64,000 nt of DNA from Eukaryota sp. TZLM1-RC. Taxonomy: Eukaryota; Metamonada: BaSk clade. Shown here piece after piece: positions 54,782 to 64,000 of the stretch. Position numbers and translations under genes: made by a program. How positions within the stretch are numbered: position 1 is the stretch's first letter; every line of letters starts with the position of its first letter. The notes below the pieces were generated by a model, which saw only the letters and a program-made list of their open reading frames with translations, was not told the origin of the DNA and ran no database searches. The stretch covers positions 1 to 64,000 of the forward strand of contig JAUPSS010000003.1 in assembly GCA_040285825.1 (NCBI GenBank), read 5' to 3'.

Positions 54782-55645
54782 TTGACAAATTATGAAGCAC
54801 TTCTTGGTGAAAATATGGAAAAATTCCAAAATCAACATCGCAAATGGATACTACAAAAGGGTAAAAGGTTATTCCAACACAAAGGTGATTACTTTGGTTT
54901 TTCTCTGATAGCTGAAGCTGTAAAGGACTATTTACATTTCACCAAAACGGACAAAAATCATGAGAAAGTTTCTCGACTTCAAACGAAAATCCTCCTTCTG
55001 CAAATGAAAACAAGCATACAAAACTAAAGGAATTAACTATGAAGACACTGACTGCTCCCCAAAGAAGAAGAGAAATTGCGAACAAAGACCATCAAAAATT
55101 GCATAAGAATGGTGAAGCAACATGGATTTATCATAACAAAACTGTAAAAGTATCTTACTAAAAGGCAAAGAACAACTCTTCCCTTTGTATTGGAGCTGTT
55201 AACGAAACAGAATTAGGAGTCATGAAGTTGCAAAGATCCATGGCCATAGAGAGATTTGAAGCAAGATGGATGAATGAATTTGAAAATCAGTTTGAGGTCT
55301 AGAAAATACCATAATAGTATTGGGTGATTGGAAACGAACCAATTTGAAACATCAAGCACCTACAGAGAATATAAGGTATGAAAAGATGTTTAAAGAACTT
55401 AACTTTCGTCCTTTTCTAATAGATGAATAAAGAATAAGTTGTCTATGTCATGGGTGTGTACTCGAGGAAAAAGAAGGTGAAAATGTAAAGAAACATCGAG
55501 TACCTAATCCAAGACCTTACAGAAAACCAAAAAACCAACGGTCTTTAGAGATGGATTACTCACTAACAAAAAGCTTGGATGTCCATGGAATTGAGGTGTC
55601 AATGCTGTTCTTAAAAGGATTGCTGTTGCGGATTAGTATCCTTGA
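54782..55645 (+). pseudogene. Fanzor (eukaryotic TnpB-like nuclease), copy 2
   Basis: The plus strand, across frame changes, reads RSMAIERFEARWMNEFENQF, then IIVLGDWKRTNLKHQ (about 55,310-55,350), FRPFLIDE-stop-RIS-CLCHGC (RuvC Glu near 55,425 and first zinc pair), and a basic linker. VFRDGLLTNKKLGCPWN-stop-GVNAVLKRIAVAD follows (55,540-55,645), the GLL...C...WNRDxNA signature with the Arg-Asp pair lost to a stop and Gly. It is a different subfamily from copy 1. The 5' part (54,782-55,240) is open in pieces (81 codons at 54,782-55,024) but not assignable motif by motif, and the first RuvC Asp was not found. Inactive. Confidence 0.65.
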
Positions 55646-55730
55646 AGAATAAAAGATCTTGATTCATTTCATCCACATCCTCCAGTACTTTCGACAAGTT
55701 GCTACTATTTGACATTAGTGTTTTCAGTCG

Positions 55731-56231
55731 ATGTCTACTATCCCACAAGTACCTGATGTGTCCAACGAATTATCTTCTCTGTCTGAGTCAGTACTGAAAT
55801 CTTTTCTCTCGGATGAGGACGCCTTTCTCAGCTTTATTGAACGGCATAACTATAGCTTACGAGTGCAAAACATTCTTGATGGTATTACTGAAAACAACCG
55901 TGCCGCAGCCGAGAACATTCTCAGCAAAGAGAGTGACATAAATGAGGTCCAGCAACAACTTTCCCAACTTCGCAGTCGTCATGACTCATTGTTCCAAGAG
56001 TTTCAGAACCTATCCAAAGAACTCAATTCTAAGTTTGGTTCTAATGCAGCAAAAAGTGAACTGATACAAGAACTAGATTCAGAGTTGGAGGACGCAAAAT
56101 CTAAGGCTGATGAAATTGATATGAAGTTTGTTGATGGACACCTTGCTGTTTCTGACTATGTAAAAAGTGGAGTTGATATCCATAAGAATGTATCAAGACT
56201 TAGGTTTATTATTTCTAGCTTAAATGATTAA
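55731..56231 (+). CDS. VPS37: ESCRT-I subunit VPS37 (Mod_r domain)
   Basis: A small coiled-coil subunit of ESCRT-I that sorts ubiquitinated cargo at endosomes. The 166-residue protein from ATG 55,731 to TAA 56,231 has the Mod_r layout. An N-terminal helix LSSLSESVLKSFLSDEDAFL (about 14-33) comes first, then ENNRAAAENILSKESDINEV (about 54-73). A long coiled coil follows, and a C-terminal FVDGHLAVSDYVKSG, then HKNVSRLRFIISSL, matches the conserved F-x-x-G...F/Y...R/H-x-R-x-x-K-x-x-L end. Length and layout match short protist VPS37 proteins. Single exon; TTTTCAG just upstream could be a 5' UTR splice acceptor, unproven. Fanzor copy 2 ends 85 bp upstream. Confidence 0.75.
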   Translation: MSTIPQVPDVSNELSSLSESVLKSFLSDEDAFLSFIERHNYSLRVQNILDGITENNRAAAENILSKESDINEVQQQLSQLRSRHDSLFQEFQNLSKELNSKFGSNAAKSELIQELDSELEDAKSKADEIDMKFVDGHLAVSDYVKSGVDIHKNVSRLRFIISSLND

Positions 56232-57635
56232 TGTTGTCGCTACTGTTTTTCCCTTTTGTAAATAAAGTTTCTTTTGTGTCCATTAAATCTTTGAAATCAA
56301 GCCAAGGGATCTACACTGCTGCATCAGTTAATCTCTCTGAGATTACTTTTAAATTCAAGATCTGCAGCTGCTTAAACAGATCTAATATCGAACTTTCAAG
56401 ACTAATTTCTCAAAGTCATGATTGTGTTCAACAGCAATTAATTTGTGCCAACAACCCTCATCAGAATTGACCTTGTACTAAATGAATATAAATGAGAGGT
56501 GAACATTGAACATCAACTGTAAATTGTCTGCAAAGATGTAAATAATAAAGCAAATGAGCTGATTGCACTCAATCTAATTTAGAAAGTTCAAAGAATTTTT
56601 AATTTGTGTAGGACAAAATTAGGATTAGAACAACATGGAAGTCAGGAAAGAATCAGTTTCAGCGATTCAATTATTCTGCTGGCACTAATTACTTCCAGTA
56701 GTATACCAATTTTTGGGCAGCACAAGGATGTTTGAGTGGTAATATAAAAAATTTTTCTATTTATGATAATTATTTGAAATATGCACTAATCATTCTTTTG
56801 CGCACTCACTAACCTTTGCAGTTCTTTTTGGCTACAATTATCATGAATATGACTTTCAACCTGTTGACCCAGTTGGCCTCACACTTTTGTTTATTCAAAT
56901 ATTTGCACAGAGTTATTGAACAATTCTATTTTAATATTTTCCTTGAATTGCTGAAAATCCACGAACTTTCAAGACAACTTTGACATTTATCAGCTATTTT
57001 TCGAACAGGGACTTCACACTGAGTGGTTGATATTCTAATTTCATTCAATATGAAAAAGGAAAGGGTAATAATATTGTCCTCTGTAACAATGATTCCGTTT
57101 ACAATTTTAGTTTTTGAGGAGTTATTACTGCTCCCAATCCTAATGATTCAATGGAGGTAGTTTGCTTCCGTTTCTCTGAACTGCTGGGTTTTAAGTTTGG
57201 AGTTTGGTCTTCCAGCAGTGTATGAATAAAGTATTTGTTTGTTCTATTCTTCTGTAGCCTTATCCCTTTTTCGTTAAATGATTTTTTGGATTTTTTTTAT
57301 TTTTTTGGTGTCCCTTGTTTTTTTAAACGAATCTATTTTTTGGATTTTTTTTAATTTTTTCTCTAATTCAGTAATGTTTTTTCTTTGGACTTAATAATAC
57401 AGCAGCATATGATTGAGCATCATGGTAAAATATTTCCTCTTCTATTGGAGTATCAGATATGAATACTAATTTACTATCAAAGGTCTGTTCCAGTCATAAC
57501 CTTACCTTTTTTTAGTTCAATTCATTTACTGAGACCATGAACATATAGCTCACCTTGTTCTGTTTTTTATCTTTACATCTTTTTGAAATCATTTTTTCTA
57601 AGTGAAAACTGAAACCCCAAAACCATTTGTTAGAA
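56232..57635. other. AT-rich, mostly non-coding region
   Basis: A 79-codon plus-strand frame (56,231-56,470) starts inside the VPS37 stop region and has no recognisable motif. From 57,265 to 57,380 there are T-rich low-complexity runs (TTTTTTGGATTTTTTTTA twice). No RNA gene or element end recognised. Confidence 0.4.
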
Positions 57636-57639
57636 TACT

Positions 57640-57955
57640 GCTGTCAAAAAGTAGCGATTCGTATCGTTGGTCATGGTACTCTGCTGCATGTGGAACATTT
57701 TTCTCCAAGTTTTAAGATTTCTTTTATCGTCATTAGCGGTTTCATCTTCTGAAGTTAAAAGCACTGAGGCATATGGGTCTTTGCACTACCAGAAAACGTA
57801 AAGTGAATTCCAATTCCAAATGTAAGACTAATTCGTCTGCAATTTATTTTCATAGCTCTCGTACGAGAGTTCAGAAATGGAAAAGGGTATGATTGTACTG
57901 TGGACAATTAGTCTAGTATAGACTTCACTAGTGATGGCCAGTGAATTCTAATAAA
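57640..57955 (+). pseudogene. unknown repeated family, copy X2
   Basis: VSSSEVKSTEAYG, CTTRKRKVNSNSKCKTNS and a tail near 57,890 align with copy X1 (QSTEAYQK; RTTR-RKVTSISESKTNS). The unit ends with the shared motif TAGACTTCACTAGTGATGGCC...AATAAA at 57,919-57,955. Confidence 0.45.
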
Positions 57956-58084
57956 TACCTTCATTCTTTAGCTATTGTTATCTATATATGTCAACAGCAT
58001 CAAAATTAGAAAACCCAATCCTTAATTATTTACAACGTTTTATCTACTAGAACATGAATGTCTCCATATTTTGCACATTGAAAC

Positions 58085-58310
58085 TAGAGGTAGTGAAATT
58101 ATACTTAATTAAACAAAAAGATTGATTGATGAATCTGCCGAAATTTGTGATGCTGAGCATGATGAAACTGCAGAAAGTGCAACTTGGACAGACGGTGTCT
58201 CGCCGCCATACCAAACTGCGGTGCAATAAGGAACTTTATTGATATTTGAGTCTATAAAATTAAAGTAGTCTATAATCTTAATAATTACAAATTTTTCCAT
58301 ATCACCTGCA
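58085..58310 (-). pseudogene. unknown repeated family, copy X3 (inverted)
   Basis: The minus-strand frame 58,300-58,109 reads YFNFIDSNINKVPYCTAVWY, then GGETPSVQVALSA, aligning with FKFIDSRNNDVVYCTALAVW and GGETSSVQVADVQ of copy X1. It lies about 130 bp from copy X2 in opposite orientation. Confidence 0.45.
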
Positions 58311-58491
58311 GCAATGTTTTTATGTTAATCTATATCTTTATTAGGGAAGTCAGAGAGGTGTAGTTTACAATGATTAGTGCTAGCCGTCCACGTCTAACCA
58401 GTGACAAAGTTCTTCAGTGATAAACTTTTCTCGAATTTCACATCTTCAATGAGAAGGTGCCAGCGAAGCAATTATGGAGTTTACCATTGGT

Positions 58492-58707
58492 CTATAATCG
58501 CAAAATTAAGTCACCTGTATCAAAAGAATTCTTACTGTTGTTAACTTTAGGAAGTTGTTGAGTTTTCTTTAGTTCTGCCTCTTCTATCTTCTTTGAAATT
58601 TTTTCAAGTTTTGCTTCGAGATCTTTAACCAAGGGAATATCTACAATAGCTGATTTTATTAGTTTAAACTCATTCTTAGAATCAGCTCTAGTGTTGACCT
58701 TGGGCAA
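58492..58707 (-). pseudogene. short coiled-coil frame, possibly a gene end cut by an LTR element
   Basis: 71 codons, Lys/Glu-rich with heptad-like spacing (LVKDLEAKLEKISKKIEEAE), ending at TAG 58,492. No ATG; an in-frame TAA lies just upstream. Codon pattern looks like host coding sequence. It abuts the leader of the Ty3 element at about 58,720, so truncation by that insertion is a possibility. Family unknown. Confidence 0.35.
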
Positions 58708-58836
58708 TATTTATACCTTGTTGTTATATTAGTTTAGAATTGTTTATATAGTTTAATGTACAATTGCGCTCTAGCGCTTAAGTCGAGGGAAAAAACTTTT
58801 GCCTTTATAATAAATTACTTTGCTTTTAGGTTCACT

Positions 58837-61620
58837 ATGTCTAACCCCCGCAGATCATCAATAGCTATTGGATCTTCTTCGGTGGGTTCCAAGGACACTT
58901 CCGAGTCTGGTAGGACTGAAATTGCCCCAGCTCAAAATGTGAGTTCTTCCTCGCAAACTCCTCAGTTCGGAACAGAACCACCCTCTGCTGGTGAGGGAAG
59001 TGTTACTTCCTCTCGTCCTCAAGTTCGAGATACTATTCCATCTTTGGATGTTCCTGTAATTCCCATCTGTCTCCCCGTTCCCCCTGCCAACGTGGAAAAC
59101 TTTGTCCCATTTTCTCGTCCCCCTGGATCAGAGGAAAAGAATGAAGACCCCCTCTTAAATCCGGAACATTTTAACACTTCAACTGAATATCAGAAGTATG
59201 TTATTCATGAGACTGAACCTGACTCAACCAGCATTAAAGTATCCGAGTTGTTGAAGCTCAAGATGGAAGAGTCTCCCTCTTCACCCATAGTATGCGCTCC
59301 TGTTGTTGTTTCTACTCCTTCTACGGAAGTTTCTGTGGAAGGTAAGCAATATTCGGAACAACCAGCTCCTCTGTAGCTCCTGCTGGAAACCAAAACTTAC
59401 TACTCCTTCCTCGGAAGTTTCCGTAGTAAAGTCTCAAAACACTTCTGCTCCTACTACGGTAAATCTTACAGAAATTCATTCAACACCACCTATTCCTTTT
59501 TTAGAAGTTCCTACAAGGGGAGTTATTCACATCCCCCCAACAAATGGCCAGACTCCTCAACAAGGTCAGGTATTTTTTTCTGCTCCTGCAGCTTGGCAGG
59601 TGCTTAGTGCTCCCCAACATAACACCTATCAAGCTCCCAGTCAGACGCAGGAATTAGATTCTCCTTTTGTCTCTGTTCAGCAAAGGACTAAAGCTAAAAC
59701 CTTAGTGCTCAACGCTGGCATTGAGCTAATGCAAGAAGATCCTGTTCCGATCTCTCCAAATGAGCTCATTGCTGCTTTATCCCCATTTTGGAGTGCAAAA
59801 ATAGTTGATGACCACGGCGTCAGGATCGGTAAAAGAATTGGCCCCTACTTCCCACTAAAGAAGTAAACAATCTGACAGTCCGATGTCACCCACCAACCAC
59901 CTACCCTCAACGTAATGTTGTAGGAGGTTTCAGAACTCCTCGTGAAGGAGTACAAAATATCTTTGCTGGTGACGAGCTGAATCTTCCTCAATCGGTGTAA
60001 TCCTTGTCCATTCCCTAGGTTTAGCCCTGGGTATAACGCATCTATGGATATTTATATAAACAGAGACTTCAGGACATGATGGTGGTACACATATATTACG
60101 GAGTTCTAGAAATTCTACACCCGGGATCACAGGCCAGACCATTGTGCGTCTTATCTCGGCCCCGAACACAGAAGAAATAGACCTCTTGGGGATGTTCTTA
60201 TGAAAGTCCAACAGAAAACAGGTGTCACCAATTCAAGTTCAATACTTTGGGTTAATGTCGATGGAACCTTAACAAGTTATTATCCCAGATCCTGCGACTC
60301 TTTCTAAGGTCCCTCAAGACCCCAGGCTTCTAGGAGTTACTCCTTCCAACACACCTTTAGTTCCTCAATATTCTAACAGTTTACTTATAGAGTCTATGGT
60401 GGGTACACAGGATAGAGATAGAGATAGACAAAAAGGTGGACGTCCTAGAGAACCCACTCTTGCAGCCAATAATGTCTCTGAACCCGTCGGATTCTGAAAA
60501 TTTATCGACAGACTCATTCTGTATGCTAGGACTGAGAGGACCATCGAAGAAAGAGACATCAATGAGTCTGATCCTACTCAAGTCATACTAGCAGGAGAAA
60601 TGTCTAAGCCCAGGAGACAGCTAGAAAACGCTTTCGTCCTCCTGCCACTCCTCAATCAATTACCATAGCTTACAGGAACCTTTCTTTGAATCAAAGATAT
60701 AACCATCCTCTTCACGAGTGAAACGGTTACAGAGCTGCGGCTCAAATAGTCCCACGCAAGATAGCCTCGTGTGTAACTCCGGAGTGTTCAGCCGCTCCGA
60801 GAGCTCAAGGTAGGTTCTCTTCTTTATCAGATAGCATTTTTGCCATTGATAACATTGACGAAGAACAAAATTGGGAATCAATACTTCACTTCAGCCAATA
60901 CAGCACCCTAGAAACCGCAAAGAACCCTCTACGTAGAGTTTAAATGAATTGCAATATTCAGGACTTTAAAAATTTCTGGAGCGACTTCACTGTGAGATTG
61001 ATGAAAACAGTCTCACGAAGTACCGCCATGTCTGATGTTAGGGCAAGTGATCGAGTATGGTCAACACTTCCTTCAGCGTATTCAAAATTGAGAGGTAGTC
61101 AACCATATGATTGATTCCATCGGCATTCAAGCAATCAGCGACAATTTGAGAACAGAATGGTCCACCCCCAATATTTGGCAACACCATACTTTACAACAAT
61201 TTGTGAACATCCTGGCTGCTGAATAAATGAGTTGGTGTTCAGCCAGATCCTATGAGGAGCAGAGGAGCAACATAAGTGACGGCTAACAACAACATATTGG
61301 TCACTATGTCAGAGTTAACCCAAAGGACAAGAATTGCATCGGCAAATTTAAACCTGCAGGATCTAGCAAAGTCGCTCCTGCTCACCTCAGTAAAAGGAGC
61401 AAGACACAAATAAAACAGGAAAGAGAGAAAGCTGGTCTCTACAGATACTGTGGTATTCTTGGCCACACCATTAAAGAATGTCCAGAACCTGATTGCCAAC
61501 GAACTAAGCAGTGGCCCGATTCCAATCCTGAGGCAGTTCAAGCCTATTTAGCCAGAGGTAGTACTAGCAGTAGAAGCAGAGGTGGCCCTAGAAACAGAGG
61601 CAAGGGCTCTTCCAGTAGCA
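58837..61620 (+). pseudogene. Gag of the right-hand Ty3/Gypsy element
   Basis: Starts at ATG 58,837 (MSNPRRSSIAIGSSS) after an AT-rich leader that may hold part of an LTR. A long Ser/Pro/Thr-rich N-terminus is open to 59,374, then continues in the next frame to 59,866. The capsid-like middle (60,950-61,230) is broken by stops. A zinc knuckle lies near 61,440: YRYCGILGHTIKEC, where the first Cys of C-x2-C-x4-H-x4-C is Tyr, one base from Cys. An RG/RS-rich tail follows (ARGSTSSRSRGGPRNRGKG). GC-richer than host spacers. Confidence 0.7.
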
Positions 61621-61643
61621 GTAACCGTATATATAAATATTCA

Positions 61644-62264
61644 TTGTTTTCTAAAGAGCAAGACAGCTGTCCAACAAGTAAAACACCAAAGAAGCAGACC
61701 TCTGTCTCCAAACCATGGATAAAGTGTTTGACTCATCCATTAACTACCCTTCATTACAAAACAGCCACACCCAACGAAACATTATATAGACCCTGTTTCA
61801 ACAGCAAGTTCGACAGGAGCCCAGACTTACAGTCCCACAACGACATCTTCATGGTTCGCACCTCCGATATCGCACGTAGAAATTTAAAATTGAAATTTTT
61901 AATAAATAACTGCGAAATAGGAGGGATCATCGATTCTAGAGCTTCAAGCTCTAAGATAACTGTTGTTTTAGCAGAGAAATGCAAAATGGAAAAGACAAGC
62001 CATTGCATAAACTTCAAGTCTGCAAACAACATCTTGTCTAAGTCATTAGAATCAGCAGAAGGCACGCTGAGTTTTAGACTCCGTAGTGTAACCCAACTAG
62101 TACATGTGAAACACAGTTTGGCTATCATCCCTGGCAACAACATGTTACTCATTGGTAGAGACCTGCTTCATCACCTAGGCCTATTAAACGACGAAGGCCT
62201 TTTCAGTAAGATGGACGAGGAACATCGTACATTATTACTGCCTAAGGCTGAATTCGATCATTGA
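61644..62264 (+). pseudogene. retropepsin domain of the right-hand Ty3 element
   Basis: 206 open codons. The catalytic motif reads GIIDSRASSSK near 61,922-61,955, where DSGA/DTGA is expected, so Gly is Arg. The flap and distal strand block NNMLLIGRDLLHHLGL near 62,135-62,185 is typical of Ty3 proteases (I-x-G-x-D-x-L). The Arg substitution in the active-site triad should abolish activity. A frame change separates it from the RT at 62,306. Confidence 0.75.
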
Positions 62265-62305
62265 ATTTCCCAAGTCTCAGATGTCGTCAACGTCCCAGCC
62301 GTTAG

Positions 62306-63347
62306 TTGGAGCACATACAGTCTTTTGGTTGCACGATTAACCTCGACTGTGACAACGACAATAAGACCTTACTTCTAACCTTGAAAGAATTCGAAGGGAC
62401 ATTCAACCTTAAGCCGCATGCTGACGGGATTGACTGTCCTTTTATGGAAATCAACTTTCACGACGAAAGTGTCCGAGTGAGACAACCCCCTCGTAGGTTA
62501 AACCCCGACAAGCAGAAAATAGCCAAACAGATCTTCGATGATTTCATCGAGTCTGGATTTGCTGTTCCATCGAACCATAGGTTCAGCTCTCCAATATTTT
62601 TTGTGGTATACCCTGATCAACGTAAGCCTCGCCTTACCGGTGATCACAGTGGCAAGGACGGAGTCAACGCCAACACAGTTTCTGTTGAACCTAATCTTCC
62701 AAATTTCCGGTGTGCTAGTCTTCCTTTCGGAAGCCAATTTTATCGGCAACCTTGACTTCCCCAAATTATTTTGGCAACTGAAAATTGCAGAAAAAAACTG
62801 ACAAAAGACTGCCTTATGCATTGGTGGCAAAAGCATCATGTTCAAACGTGCAGCTTTTGGCCTCAGAAACATTTCCGTAGTATTTCAGAACGTTACGGCA
62901 GAAATCTTTTCCGGAGAGGGTGTATCCATCTATGTAGATGACATCATCATAGTAGGTATAACTGTTCTCGAAAAAGCTCGAACCCGTAGAGTTTGCCTTA
63001 AACTGCCCAAGTGCCATTTTGTGTCCTCCAGACATCCTATAAAGCTTCCTAGGAGCAGATTTCAACACAAAACCAGGACTATAAATCCTACACGTATAGA
63101 GTCGTTACTGAATTTCTCCAGATCCAAAACTGTGAAAGACGTTCGTAGCCTTATCGGTTCAGTTAACCGTATTAGGGAATGGCTTCCCCAGGTAACCAAA
63201 CATGTTGCCCCGATTATCAAATCAACTCAAACCACCTCGCTTGCAGTGGACAGACACTCACAATTTCCATCTAGCCAAAATCAAACGTTTGATCGCGAAG
63301 CATATGCCCTTAAACTTACCTCCGGTGGACAATTAAGTACTTATTAG
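62306..63347 (+). pseudogene. reverse transcriptase of the right-hand Ty3 element
   Basis: Fingers: KQKIAKQIFDDFIESGFAVP near 62,510, then SSPIFFVVYPDQRKPRLTGD near 62,590. Palm: IGNLDFPKLFWQLKIA in a second frame near 62,740, FKRAAFGLRNISVVFQNV near 62,840, and SIYVDDIIIVG with the YVDD catalytic pair at about 62,925-62,957. Thumb/connection: VKDVRSLIGSVNRIREWLPQ near 63,140. Two frame changes (about 62,740 and 62,810). The text stops at 63,347 without an RNase H domain. Confidence 0.85.
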
Positions 63348-63425
63348 TTGTCTTACTCTAACTTAGTCGTCTTACTCTATATCTGATACCTCAATCACTG
63401 GTTAAGGATACGCTTAACCTCCTAC

Positions 63426-63980
63426 ATGGATTCTTGCAAGGTGGCCACCAGTAAGGCAGAAAGTCTCTTCAGACTTAAAAACAGCGATTACTGGTGGCTT
63501 GACATGCTTTTAGACATGAACAAGCACGTTCTAGAATGTCCTTCCTGTCAAAAAACAGCAGTAGTTTTCAAACTGCATGTTGCCACTACTGCTTCCTTGT
63601 GGGCTGACAGACCATTTGCTAGAGTCAACGTCGATGTCATTGATCCTGTTCCTGAAGATCAAGACGGCCACAGATACTTTTTCGTATTTGTGGACAACTT
63701 CACGATGTTCACTATCACAGTTCCTCTGAAAGAACTAAAGCCCAATTTTACCGCTGATGCGCTCATATGAAAAGTGTGTGCCGTATTCGGGATTCCGTTC
63801 CTAGTTTATAGTGATAAAGGGCCAGAGTTTTCCAAAGCTGTCTTCGACGCTCTATGGCAGTTTTCGGGTATAGAAATCTCAAAGTTCCTTCCTCACTTCT
63901 CGCAATTCAACGGTTTAGTCGAACGCCGTCACCACAATATTTTGCAGAATTTGAGGAAGCTGTTTGTTCGTAGACTTTAA
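63426..63980 (+). pseudogene. integrase of the right-hand Ty3 element
   Basis: One frame from 63,426 to TAA 63,980 with a single in-frame TGA at 63,768. The zinc finger is HVLECPSCQK (second half of HHCC). DDE core: VNVDVIDPVPEDQDGHRYFF (first Asp near 63,630), LVYSDKGPEFSKAVF (second Asp near 63,810) and FNGLVERRHHNIL (Glu near 63,920). All three catalytic residues survive. The C-terminal domain and 3' LTR are beyond the window. Confidence 0.85.
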
Positions 63981-64000
63981 TGCCTACGACATATGGTCAG

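Noticed and set aside
57260-57380. T-rich runs with TTTTTTGGATTTTTTTT repeated as a regulatory array
   Set aside because: Simple low-complexity sequence typical of AT-rich spacer; no spacing or dyad structure beyond composition.
60405-60435. GATAGAGATAGAGATAGAC microsatellite
   Set aside because: Only about three imperfect copies inside the Gag remnant; too short to call a functional repeat.
1-64000. TGA reassigned as a sense codon
   Set aside because: The five intact genes end in TAG or TAA, never TGA, and TGA is common in the decayed elements (for example inside the integrase at 63,768). But none of the intact proteins has an in-frame TGA, and the decayed elements also have many TAA/TAG stops and frameshifts, so ordinary decay explains it.
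1-64000. CRISPR array or prokaryotic operon
   Set aside because: No regularly spaced identical repeats exist. The repeated units found are transposon termini, LTRs or diverged element fragments, and the genes are eukaryotic.

Overview
The window is AT-rich nuclear DNA of a unicellular, flagellated eukaryote that uses the standard genetic code. The cues are SMC1 with a 29-nt spliceosomal intron, IFT52 (an intraflagellar-transport subunit, so the cell builds or recently built a flagellum), an NDR/Dbf2-type kinase, a long-chain acyl-CoA synthetase and an ESCRT-I VPS37. All are compact and almost intron-free. I cannot name the lineage; a metamonad-like or other compact protist genome would fit, but that is a guess.

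Only five genes look intact: SMC1 (30.3-34.2 kb, +), IFT52 (34.2-35.6 kb, -), the kinase (38.9-40.5 kb, +), ACSL (51.6-53.6 kb, +) and VPS37 (55.7-56.2 kb, +). SMC1 and IFT52 are tail-to-tail with 34 bp between their stops. Decayed cellular genes include a two-RRM RNA-binding protein (5.4-6.3 kb), a permuted papain-like hydrolase (16.8-18.1 kb), a GNAT fragment (53.7 kb) and two unrecognised minus-strand genes (6.9-8.6 and 10.0-11.0 kb).

Most of the remainder is a graveyard of mobile elements: (1) non-LTR retrotransposons with CCHC knuckles, a YMDD reverse transcriptase and a C-terminal restriction-like endonuclease, in about ten pieces; (2) Ty3/Gypsy-type LTR elements at 19.9-27.6 kb (-), 43.1-43.9 kb (-), 46.5-50.8 kb (+, with both LTRs, primer site and polypurine tract) and 58.7 kb to the window edge (+); (3) a complete 2,045-bp Mutator-like element (14,512-16,556) with a 9-bp target duplication inside a non-LTR element, plus a second MULE fragment at 50.9-51.6 kb; (4) Tc1/mariner/pogo-superfamily elements at 9.0-10.0, 40.7-41.5 and 48.3-48.9 kb, the last a 600-bp element inserted at TA inside the Ty3/Gypsy coding region; (5) remnants of Fanzor, the eukaryotic TnpB-like RNA-guided nuclease, at 35.7-37.3 kb (-) and 54.8-55.6 kb (+), with a possible third at 37.5-38.0 kb.

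The best candidates for an interesting system are the Fanzor-like genes (RuvC-type motifs and zinc finger readable, one with a 203-bp internal segment duplicated about 475 bp away), the nested transposons with datable insertion order, and an unknown repeated protein family with a conserved 3' motif. All assignments are by eye; no searches were run.
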